Source: Pseudomonas alkylphenolica
GTDB lineage: Bacteria; Pseudomonadota; Gammaproteobacteria; Pseudomonadales; Pseudomonadaceae
Direction: 5' to 3'
NCBI RefSeq assembly: GCF_016009175.1
Contig: NZ_JADUCM010000014.1
Span: forward strand, 62,001 to 126,000
Length of the DNA: 64,000 nt
The notes under the pieces are model-generated. The model was not told the DNA's origin and ran no database searches. It saw only the letters and a program-made list of their open reading frames with translations. The translations under genes and the position numbers were made by a program. Below are positions 1 through 7,006 of this stretch, piece after piece (position 1 is the first letter of the stretch; each line of letters starts with the position of its first letter).

Positions 1-485
1 TGCTCCTCCAGCGTGTGCATCACCGTACTGCTCAGCCCACGCGCTCGCGCAGCCGCCCTCGCCCATGAAACCTCGGGGTCGGTGACAACCCCTACATGCA
101 GGTCGGGCACCTGCACGTTCCTTTCAAGGTTCAGTTGCAGAATCTCTGCAAACGGCACCAACCTGCGAAACGCGGCCTCCGACGGGTACCAGCGATCGAT
201 CAGGATGATGCTGCCGGGCGGCTGCTTTGGCAGTACGTGCCGGGAAATCCAGGTGCGGCTATCGGCAAAGCGCTCACACACCCCCAGCTCCAGTTCCCGG
301 CTGGGGTTTCTGACGAACCGGTTGACGAGGGCCATGGTTTCAGCCCGGTAGGGATCGCTTTTTCGCTCGCACAGGCGGATCACCTTCTTGTTGTCTGCCC
401 GCAGTACTTTCGTAACGGCCTCCAACAGTGTGGTTTTGCCGGTCCCCTTGGGCCCATCCAGCGAAACAAACAGCGAGCGATTCAT
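1..485 (-). CDS. Thymidylate kinase-like P-loop nucleoside/nucleotide kinase, partial (C-terminus outside window)
   Basis: The gene reads off the left edge; 161 codons are visible from an ATG at 485. The N-terminus MNRSLFVSLDGPKGTGKTTL holds a Walker A P-loop (GPKGTGKTT, residues 10-18). About 90 residues in comes an LIDRWYPSEAAFRR segment, which resembles the DR(Y/W) base-binding motif of dTMP kinases. This family phosphorylates dTMP or related nucleotides in the cytoplasm. The protein is not obviously the housekeeping Tmk, because the region after the P-loop is unusual, so an accessory deoxynucleotide kinase is possible. The downstream hydrolase is on the same strand and lies upstream of it in transcription, 42 bp away. 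The family call is fairly safe; the exact substrate is inference. Confidence 0.7.
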   Translation of the reverse strand, partial: MNRSLFVSLDGPKGTGKTTLLEAVTKVLRADNKKVIRLCERKSDPYRAETMALVNRFVRNPSRELELGVCERFADSRTWISRHVLPKQPPGSIILIDRWYPSEAAFRRLVPFAEILQLNLERNVQVPDLHVGVVTDPEVSWARAAARARGLSSTVMHTLEE

Positions 486-527
486 TTTTCACATAACGCA
501 GGTACAGAAATGGATGCGCACTCTAAC

Positions 528-1688
528 CTAGTTTGCGCAATACCGGTCCATCAACGCCCCCATACACGCCAGATACTCCCCGCGCCCCAAATGCACAACG
601 TGATTGCCAGGAAACCAGTGCAACGCACTACCCGGCCAATGCTGGTGCAGCAGCCGCAGGTGCCGGGGCATGGTGACCCGGTCGCCGGCGCCGCCGATGA
701 TCAGCATGCGCTCACCGTCCCGGCGCGGGGCGTAGGTCAGCGGGTTGTGCACGGCCAGTAACCCGCGCATTTCAGCCACGCCAAGGCCCTGTTTGCGCAT
801 CATGCGCGCGAGCAGAACACCGGTGGGCTGCCACTCAAGGAATACATCGACCGGGCTGACCGCAGGCACGATCGGTATGCACCAGGCCAGGCGATCGTCC
901 ACGGCAGCGAGCAGTGCCGCGGTGTAGCCGCCGAGGGAAATGCCGGTCACGCCGATAGACTCGACACCACGCGCCTGTAGGTAGTCGATAAACACCCGCA
1001 GGTCGTGGATCGCATGCAGCGGCGCCTCGTTGAAGCCCACCAGCCCGCTGCCGAACAGCCCCTGGCCACTGAACCAGTCGCTGCGCTCTGCGCGCCGACC
1101 ATGGTGCGGGTAGGTAAACAGCAGGATGTCATAGCCCCGCTCATAGAAATCAGCCAGCGACAACGCATGCGCATTGAGCCAGTGCGGGTCGGCGGCGAAG
1201 CCGTGGATGACGATCAGCGTCGGTCGCGGCCGGTCGCCATGGCACCAGTGCTGGGCATGGGCAAAGGCATTGCGCTGCATGGCCTCGAACTGCGGGCGGG
1301 CGAAGGGATTGAGTGGTTTGAACGGGCTGGCGAAACGCAGTTGCACACGCCGGATGTCGTTGCCAGGCAACGCCTGTTCTGAAATGACAATGTCCTTTGG
1401 CGGCGGCAAAAATACCTGCGAGGCGTCTGCCGCGCGGGCCAGCGGTTCGTAAAAGCGCAATGCGTCGAACTCACGCTGCAGCAGACCCGGCTTCGACAGC
1501 GTGGCCAGCGCAGTTGCCGCCACCGTGGCCGACAACGAGGTGCGCATTACCCGTTCGATGGCCGCCGTGCCATGTACCTTCAAACGGTGCCTGGCATCCA
1601 GTTCGGTACCGTCGGCCTGCCGCCAGAAGTTTTCGGACAAGCACTCCCACCAGGGCCCGCGAACAGCCCCTGGCCCTTCCTCATTCAC
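528..1688 (-). CDS. Alpha/beta hydrolase family protein
   Basis: Alpha/beta-hydrolase fold enzyme. It has an oxyanion-type HGF segment (TLIVIHGFAADPHW) and a nucleophile elbow GISLGGYTAALLA (G-x-S-x-G), with a late His in FPGNHVVHLGRGEY. The substrate is unknown; esterase or lipase activity is likely. The N-terminal ~100 residues are an extra conserved-looking segment (WWECLSENFWRQADGTELDA). The reading frame is open to 1874, but the upstream part reads like non-coding DNA. I chose the GTG at 1688 because it keeps the WWECL segment and leaves a promoter-sized gap to the divergent acyltransferase; an ATG at 1547 is the alternative. The divergent neighbour is a wax-ester/triacylglycerol synthase, so a lipid-related role is plausible but not shown. 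Confidence 0.75.
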   Translation of the reverse strand: MNEEGPGAVRGPWWECLSENFWRQADGTELDARHRLKVHGTAAIERVMRTSLSATVAATALATLSKPGLLQREFDALRFYEPLARAADASQVFLPPPKDIVISEQALPGNDIRRVQLRFASPFKPLNPFARPQFEAMQRNAFAHAQHWCHGDRPRPTLIVIHGFAADPHWLNAHALSLADFYERGYDILLFTYPHHGRRAERSDWFSGQGLFGSGLVGFNEAPLHAIHDLRVFIDYLQARGVESIGVTGISLGGYTAALLAAVDDRLAWCIPIVPAVSPVDVFLEWQPTGVLLARMMRKQGLGVAEMRGLLAVHNPLTYAPRRDGERMLIIGGAGDRVTMPRHLRLLHQHWPGSALHWFPGNHVVHLGRGEYLACMGALMDRYCAN

Positions 1689-1892
1689 GCACTGTTGTTT
1701 ACGCCACACGCACGATTCCCTCCCCGGGCGGGAGTCAGCAGGTGCGCCCCGGCGGCGCGCACAAGACCCTCCGATAGCGTCCAGCTTAAAGACCCGGTCG
1801 GCCGCAAATGCCCCCCCATTTGCAGGGGGACGGGGCAACGGCAGATCGCTGAATCTGCGCCACTCCGCCACCACCTTGCGAGCGCGTTAACG

Positions 1893-3416
1893 ATGAGCAA
1901 ACTCAGTGGGCAAGATGCCCTGTTCCTCAAGGTCGACCGTCCCCATGCTGCGTCGCACTGCACCATGATCTATATCTACGATCAGTCCACGGTTGAGGGG
2001 CAGCGGCTCGGCTTTCGGCAGATCGTCCAGCATATTTCGGATCGCCTCGACGTCTCGCCCGTGTTCAAGCGCAAGATCATCCAGGTGCCGTTCGGCCTGG
2101 GCTATCCGTACTGGGTGGAAGACGACCTGTTCGACATCGATTTCCACGTGCGCCATTTCGCCCTGCCCAAGCCGGGTGACTGGCGCCAGTTCTGCATCCT
2201 GGTGTCACGTATTCATGCACGCTCGGTGGACTTGTCCCGGGCGCCCTGGGAGATGTACGTGATCGAGGGGCTCGACAACATCGAAGGCATCCCCAAGGGC
2301 AGCTTTGCCATCCTGACCAAGTCGCACCACGCCGCCATGGACGGCGCGGCGGCTGCCGAACTGACCTGGGCCCTGCACGATCTGGCCGGTGCGCAAGGCA
2401 AACCCGTGGCGGTGGTCGACAACGCCCCGGCAGCGTCCCGGGTGGCGCAGCGTTGGGGCGTGCTCGACACGGTAAACCGCATGCTCACCGACAACCTCAC
2501 CGCCTCCGCGCGCATGGCACTGCCGCTGGCCCGGGTATTGCCCAAGCTGGCCATTGCCAGCCTGCAGAAAGTCGCGCGCTCGGTGCTTGGCGCCGAAGGC
2601 GGCGCACCGCGCACGCGTTTCAACAGCAACGTGACGTCCAGTCGGGTGTGGGATTCGGTCACCCTCGACCTGGCCGTGGTGAAACAGATCAAAAACCTGG
2701 TGCCCGGGGCAACCGTCAACGATGCGGTGCTGGCCATGGTCGGCGGTGCGATGCGGCGTTACCTGATGGCAAACGATGAACTGCCGGAGAAGTCGCTGGT
2801 GACCCTGGCACCGGTCAACACCCGTCAGGGCACTGAATCCGTCGCCGCCGGCAACACCGTATCGATGCTCACCTTCCCGCTGCGCACCGATATCGAAAAC
2901 CCGCTCGAACGCCTGCAAGCGCTGCAGGCCGCGACGTCGCAATCGAAAGCGATCCAGAATGCAGTGGGTGCCAACGACCTGACCAACCTGCAAAAATTCG
3001 CACCCCCGGCCACCCTGGGGCTTGCCGGCCGCCTGGCGACGCTGATGGGCATGGGCGGCAAAGGCCCGGTGGTGCTGCACAACTGCATGGTCACCAACGT
3101 GCCGGGGCCGAATGTGCCGCTGTACATGCTCGGCGCAAAGCTTGTGTACTGGTGCGGCGTTGGCCCGCTGGTGGATGGCCTGTCGCTGATCTGGAACCCC
3201 ACCAGCTACTGCGGGAAGATGTTCATCTCGCTGACCAGCTCACCGAACGTGGTGCCCGACCCGGATTTTCTCGCGCAATGCCTGAAGGATTCTTACGAGG
3301 AAATGCAGGCTGTGGCGCTTCAGGCAGCCAGCGCCGAGGCCGCCAAGCCCGTAAAAGCAAGGCGCGTTGCCCGCAAAGCTGCCGCGCAGAAGGTCGACGA
3401 GCAACCATTGCGCTAA
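1893..3416 (+). CDS. Wax ester synthase / diacylglycerol acyltransferase (WS/DGAT) family protein
   Basis: 507 residues. The catalytic HHxxxDG motif of the WS/DGAT family is at residues 145-151 (KSHHAAMDGAA). A PLW-type segment (SRAPWEMYVIEGL, ~115-127) and an ND motif (TVNDAVLAMVGGAMRRYL, ~275) follow in the family order. These enzymes acylate fatty alcohols or diacylglycerol with acyl-CoA, making storage neutral lipids at the inner membrane. The C-terminus ends in a short Lys/Arg/Ala-rich tail (KPVKARRVARKAAAQK), which may bind membrane or nucleic acid. I chose the ATG at 1893 (MSKLSGQDALFLKVD) because the protein then begins exactly at the usual family N-terminus; upstream codons look non-coding. 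The gene is divergent from the alpha/beta hydrolase. Confidence 0.9.
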   Translation: MSKLSGQDALFLKVDRPHAASHCTMIYIYDQSTVEGQRLGFRQIVQHISDRLDVSPVFKRKIIQVPFGLGYPYWVEDDLFDIDFHVRHFALPKPGDWRQFCILVSRIHARSVDLSRAPWEMYVIEGLDNIEGIPKGSFAILTKSHHAAMDGAAAAELTWALHDLAGAQGKPVAVVDNAPAASRVAQRWGVLDTVNRMLTDNLTASARMALPLARVLPKLAIASLQKVARSVLGAEGGAPRTRFNSNVTSSRVWDSVTLDLAVVKQIKNLVPGATVNDAVLAMVGGAMRRYLMANDELPEKSLVTLAPVNTRQGTESVAAGNTVSMLTFPLRTDIENPLERLQALQAATSQSKAIQNAVGANDLTNLQKFAPPATLGLAGRLATLMGMGGKGPVVLHNCMVTNVPGPNVPLYMLGAKLVYWCGVGPLVDGLSLIWNPTSYCGKMFISLTSSPNVVPDPDFLAQCLKDSYEEMQAVALQAASAEAAKPVKARRVARKAAAQKVDEQPLR

Positions 3417-3637
3417 CGGCGAACGGTCATCAACACAGGCGCTACGCCCACAGGCATTTGCGAAAAATCGAGATGCTGTAGGCGTTTTCTGTCGGACCGT
3501 TCTGAATCATACTTCCGGCGCCGTTGAGCTGTTGTGCCGCGACCTTTGTGACCCTAGGCTGCTGCCGTCACTGGAAAATCCAGCGATCGGATTTAGCAGT
3601 CCGGCTCAATACTCGATGTCAACGGCACAACGCTATA

Positions 3638-3715
3638 TGGCGGTTGTACGTGGGGCGCCTTCGGGTGCGCCGGGTTCCTCGAGTTACCGGTCTGCTAACC
3701 CGCGTACAGCTGCCA
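3638..3715 (+). ncRNA. C4-like structured antisense RNA candidate
   Basis: The 78-nt segment folds well by eye. An outer stem pairs TGGCGGTTGTACG with CGTACAGCTGCCA (G-U pairs included). A GC-rich hairpin around TTCG follows (GGGGCGCC-TTCG-GGTGCGCC). A second arm pairs GGGTT with AACCC around CCTCGAGTTACCGGTCTGCT. From memory, this layout and the GGGTTCC..GAGTTACCGGTCTGCTAACCC core fit the C4 antisense RNA family known from phage P1 and widespread in proteobacteria. It sits 50 bp before a DUF6124 gene, inside the 349-bp gap 3417-3765, which otherwise shows no gene. Family assignment is from recall, not a search. Confidence 0.6.
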
Positions 3716-3765
3716 CCTTTTCGTTTAGCAGCGAGACGTGGCGGCTTCATAACTTGAGGTCAACC

Positions 3766-4068
3766 ATGAAAAAGCTCGTCCCCGATCCACCCACCTTCGA
3801 TCTTCCCAAAGCCACCACCGCCGACACCCCGTTCGGCACCCTTCGCATGTTCACTGTCCGCGCCGGCATTCCCGCCGAAGAAGCGCTGCTGCATGCCTGC
3901 CACCTGCTGCAATGTGCCGAGGCGACGGTCAGCGATGCGGCTGATCACCTCACGCTCAATGACCGCTCCCTGGTGTGCGGTGCCGGCCTGCAGATCGAGG
4001 CGGCGCGTGCGCTGATCGATGCCGTGCTCGATGGCGTTGGCGTGAAACGGATATTCACCCCCCACTAA
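3766..4068 (+). CDS. DUF6124 (DUF3077-like) small protein
   Basis: 100 residues, starting MKKLVPDPPTFDLPK, with a good ribosome-binding site (TTGAGGTCAACC before the ATG). The middle part, FTVRAGIPAEEALLHACHLLQCAEATVSDAA split over ~28-58, is the helical core typical of the Pseudomonas DUF3077/DUF6124 proteins. No catalytic motif, signal peptide or membrane segment is visible. Function is unknown. The C4-like RNA immediately upstream suggests the gene is controlled post-transcriptionally, as antisense C4 RNA controls its downstream gene in phage P1; this link is inference. Confidence 0.75.
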   Translation: MKKLVPDPPTFDLPKATTADTPFGTLRMFTVRAGIPAEEALLHACHLLQCAEATVSDAADHLTLNDRSLVCGAGLQIEAARALIDAVLDGVGVKRIFTPH

Positions 4069-4143
4069 CCGATTATTCACATGCCCACCAGCTGGCGCCC
4101 CAGGGAAACCGAGCCCAATCAAAGGCATAGGCGCACAAGCGCG

Positions 4144-4166
4144 AAGGGTTACACTGTGTAACCCTT
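4144..4166. promoter_or_regulatory. Perfect 10-bp inverted repeat upstream of the endonuclease gene
   Basis: AAGGGTTACA-CTG-TGTAACCCTT is a perfect 10+3+10 palindrome lying only 18 bp before the endonuclease ATG. It could be an operator, the terminator of the DUF6124 gene (stop at 4068; no T-run), or a leader hairpin. Its closeness to the start codon favours a regulatory role. Confidence 0.45.
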
Positions 4167-4184
4167 AAGCCAATGATTTGATTC

Positions 4185-5153
4185 ATGAAAAAGCTGCTGT
4201 CTGTTTTATCCCTGATGGTGTGCGTCGCGACGCCCGCCCTCGCCTCGCCGCCCGCGACATTCTCAGAAGCCAAGGTCATCGCCAAGCAGAAGGTTTACCT
4301 CGACCAGGCCAACAGCGCCATGGGCGAGCTTTACTGTGGCTGCAAGTGGACCTGGGTAGGCAAATCCGGTGGCCGCGTCGACCCGGGCTCCTGTGGCTAT
4401 GAAACACGCAAACAGCAAAGCCGCGCCGAGCGAACCGAGTGGGAACACATCGTGCCGGCCTGGACATTCGGCCACCAGCGCCAGTGCTGGCAGAACGGCG
4501 GGCGCGAACACTGCGTGGACGAAGACCCGGTGTTCCGTGCCATGGAAGCGAACCTGTTCAACCTGTACCCCTCGGTAGGCGAAGTGAACGGTGACCGCAG
4601 CAACTTCAACTACGGCATGAACGCCGGGGTTGCCCGCCAATACGGCCAGTGCACGACAAAGATCGACTTCGAGCAGAAAACCGCCGAACCGCGTGACGAG
4701 GTGAAAGGCCTGGTCGCTCGAACGACCTTCTATATGTTCGACCGCTACAAGCTGAGCATGTCCCGTCAGCAGCAACAGGTGCTCATGGCGTGGGACAAGC
4801 AGCACCCGGTAACCGCCTGGGAAAAAGAGCGCGATCGTCGTATCGCCGCCATCATGGGGCACTCCAACCCGTTCGTGACCGGCCAACGCCGCTGGACAGC
4901 CGGGTACACGCCGGTGGGTGACGGTATCGTCAGTGCTGTACCGGCGCGCGCCGCACAACCCGCTGCAAAACCCACCCTGGCCAGTGCAACCGCTGCCAGC
5001 GGTGCGATCATCGGCAACCAGAAAAGCCACGTCTACCACCTTGCCAATGGCTGCCCTGGCTATGCGCAGGTGTCTGCGAAAAACCAGGTGTCGTTCGCCT
5101 CCGAATCCGAAGCGCAGGCGGCGGGTTATCGCAAGGCAGGCAACTGCAGGTAA
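4185..5153 (+). CDS. Secreted endonuclease I (EndA) family nuclease with extra C-terminal Ada-like domain
   Basis: 322 residues, longer than E. coli EndA (~235). A Sec signal peptide (MKKLLSVLSLMVCVATPALA) is followed by the endonuclease I domain (~25-235). That domain has the metal/catalytic region RTEWEHIVPAWTFG, the ANLFNLYPSVGEVNGDRSN segment and FNYG, and many Cys for disulfides, fitting a periplasmic or secreted non-specific DNase. After a Pro/Ala/Thr linker (~245-275) comes a separate domain, GNQKSHVYHLANGCPGY to AGYRKAGNC. It resembles Ada metal-binding-like modules found at the ends of other secreted nucleases. Likely role: degrading extracellular DNA for nutrients or limiting DNA uptake. 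The ribosome-binding site is weak. Confidence 0.88.
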   Translation: MKKLLSVLSLMVCVATPALASPPATFSEAKVIAKQKVYLDQANSAMGELYCGCKWTWVGKSGGRVDPGSCGYETRKQQSRAERTEWEHIVPAWTFGHQRQCWQNGGREHCVDEDPVFRAMEANLFNLYPSVGEVNGDRSNFNYGMNAGVARQYGQCTTKIDFEQKTAEPRDEVKGLVARTTFYMFDRYKLSMSRQQQQVLMAWDKQHPVTAWEKERDRRIAAIMGHSNPFVTGQRRWTAGYTPVGDGIVSAVPARAAQPAAKPTLASATAASGAIIGNQKSHVYHLANGCPGYAQVSAKNQVSFASESEAQAAGYRKAGNCR

Positions 5154-5551
5154 CGGCCAACCATTGAAGGCGGCAATCTTGCCAGGCCAGGCCTGAGCAG
5201 CGCGGCCAGCGCGATTGCCGCCCCCTCAACCGACAAGAGGCTGCGCGCCACAGCGTGCGCTTGCCGACTGCAATTTCCCTCCTCTATCAGCAACACTTAA
5301 GTTGCATAATCGCTCGCTTTTGTTCCTGCCATCACTCATCAAGTAAGAGTTTTCCTACAGGCTAGGCAGAATTCCCCTCTGCAACATTCTGTCTTGGATA
5401 TCCATAATTCGCGCACTTCTTAGCAGGACAAGAAGCACTCCAACCCCCAATGTACGTAACTATCAGATGTGGCGTTTAAGTGCAGAGCCCAGTACTTGCA
5501 TTGCAAGGCAAGCCAAACGCAAACATCGACTTAACTTGAAGGATATTCATT
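5154..5551. other. 398-bp non-coding region, presumed fimbrial promoter
   Basis: No credible gene in either strand. The second half is visibly AT-richer than its surroundings and leads into the fimbrial operon, so it should hold the promoter; I could not assign convincing -35/-10 boxes. A 13-bp palindrome CTTGCATTGCAAG is at 5495-5507. The pilin ribosome-binding site is GAAGGA at about 5539-5544. Confidence 0.4.
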
Positions 5552-6088
5552 ATGAAAAAGAGTTTGATCGCCGCCGCAATTCTGGCTAGCTCCGCTTTTG
5601 CAAGCATGGCCAACGCCGCTGACGGTACCATTAATTTTACTGGTGCCATTTCCGCCACAACTTGCAAAGTTGCCACAGGCTCTGGAACTGTGGCTGTGGC
5701 TATGGGTACCTTCAGTCCTGATGCCTTCAGTACACCCGGCCATAAAACCGCACCCCAGGCGGTCAATATTACGGTAAACGATTGCCCAGCCGCCATTACT
5801 ACTGCCAGTATCACTTTTAGCGGCGTAGCCGATGACGACGACAGCAGTTTGCTGGGGCTGACCAAAGGGACAGGTTCGAGTCAACATGCAACGGGTGTAG
5901 CAATCGGCTTCTTTGAAGAAGACGGCACTACCCCAATTGCATTGAATACTGGTGCGTCGTCCGCCAAACCCCTTGCAGAAACTGTCGATAACCCCTTGAA
6001 TTTTGTTGCCCGGTACGTGGCTACTGGCGCCACCGTCGCTGCAGGTCTCGCAAACGCTAACGCCGACTTCACCATCAAGTACAACTAA
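5552..6088 (+). CDS. Type 1-like major fimbrial subunit (pilin)
   Basis: 178 residues. A Sec signal peptide (MKKSLIAAAILASSAFASMANA) precedes a mature pilin starting ADGTINFTGAIS. The pilin domain has the conserved Cys pair (TTCKV and NDCPA), beta-strand alternation, and the C-terminal FTIKYN ending with the penultimate Tyr that donor-strand chaperones recognise. It would be secreted to the periplasm, capped by the chaperone and polymerised through the usher into the fimbrial rod. It is first in a four-gene operon. The 113-bp gap to the chaperone holds a stable hairpin that could keep pilin mRNA more abundant than that of the assembly genes. Confidence 0.93.
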   Translation: MKKSLIAAAILASSAFASMANAADGTINFTGAISATTCKVATGSGTVAVAMGTFSPDAFSTPGHKTAPQAVNITVNDCPAAITTASITFSGVADDDDSSLLGLTKGTGSSQHATGVAIGFFEEDGTTPIALNTGASSAKPLAETVDNPLNFVARYVATGATVAAGLANANADFTIKYN

Positions 6089-6145
6089 GCCTTAACAGTC
6101 GGCTATCAACCCATTTGATATCCCGTCTAACTGCTTGATCGAACC

Positions 6146-6181
6146 GCACCCTTTTGCACAAACAATCCGGCAAGAGGGTGC
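6146..6181 (+). promoter_or_regulatory. Intercistronic stem-loop between pilin and chaperone genes
   Basis: GCACCCTTTTGC pairs with GCAAGAGGGTGC over 12 bp (one G-U pair) around a 12-nt loop. It ends just before the chaperone ribosome-binding site (AAGGAG, 6187-6192). Such hairpins in fimbrial operons stabilise or attenuate the message after the abundant major pilin. Confidence 0.55.
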
Positions 6182-6201
6182 AGTTCAAGGAGAAATTACT
6201 G

Positions 6202-6882
6202 ATGCGTTGGCTCAAGCCCTTTTTAATCTCCGGTTTGCTGTTGAGTATCGCCCAGACTTCGTGGGCCGGTGTAGTTGTCGGTGGCACCCGCGTGGTGTTT
6301 GACGGTTCGAAAAAAGAATCTTCCATCTCTGTAAAAAACTCGGAAAAAGACGCGCCTTTCCTGATTCAGTCGTGGGTCGAAGACAGGTCAACCGGCGCTG
6401 CCCAGAAGGCGCCGTTCATCGTCACGCCACCGCTGTTCCGGCTTAATCCGGAGCAGGAGAATTCACTGCGGATCATCCGTACCGGCGGTAACCTTAGCGA
6501 AGACAAAGAGTCCGTGTTCTGGCTCAATATCAAGTCGATTCCCGCGTCGAAAAAAACCGATGCCAATCAACTGCAGTTTTCGCTTAAAACCACCATCAAA
6601 CTGTTTTACCGTCCGGCCGGTTTGACTGGCGAGGCCGGTAACGCTTATCAGCTTCTGAAGTTCAGTCGTATCGGCAACACGTTGAAAGTTGATAACCCAA
6701 CGCCTTACCACGTTTCTTTCAGTGATCTCAGCGTGGGCAAAGACAAGATCAAGGACGCGGGCATGGTCGCGCCACAAAGTTCATTGTCTTGGACCATTCC
6801 GGCCGGGGCGTCTGGCGCCGTCAAGTGGAAAGCAATCAATGATTATGGCGGTGTTTCCGAAGAAGCCAGTGCACCGCTCTGA
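6202..6882 (+). CDS. Fimbrial biogenesis periplasmic chaperone
   Basis: 226 residues, PapD/FimC family. A signal peptide (MRWLKPFLISGLLLSIAQTSWA) precedes the two Ig-like domains. The first contains GTRVVFDGSKKESSISVKN, FLIQSWVED and the FRLNPEQENSLRII motif; the ESVFWLNIKSIP segment and IKLFYRP follow as expected. It delivers unfolded pilins to the usher by donor-strand complementation. I chose the ATG at 6202 because CAAGGAG lies at the right distance and the signal peptide starts there, although the frame stays open further upstream. A 124-bp gap separates it from the usher. Confidence 0.93.
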   Translation: MRWLKPFLISGLLLSIAQTSWAGVVVGGTRVVFDGSKKESSISVKNSEKDAPFLIQSWVEDRSTGAAQKAPFIVTPPLFRLNPEQENSLRIIRTGGNLSEDKESVFWLNIKSIPASKKTDANQLQFSLKTTIKLFYRPAGLTGEAGNAYQLLKFSRIGNTLKVDNPTPYHVSFSDLSVGKDKIKDAGMVAPQSSLSWTIPAGASGAVKWKAINDYGGVSEEASAPL

Positions 6883-7006
6883 CCTGCTCGCCGCTGTCGT
6901 TGTATCTGTTTTTTAAATTAGCTACCAAACCGCTGGAATAACTGCCCGCAGCCATAGGGGGGGTGGGCTGGCTTGCGCGCATTAATATCAAGTGGAGTTT
7001 ATTGAA

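Noticed and set aside
2205..3080. Long minus-strand open frame opposite the acyltransferase
   Set aside because: It mirrors the strong WS/DGAT gene, has no domain, and reads His/Gly/Arg-rich as antisense frames of GC-rich genes do.
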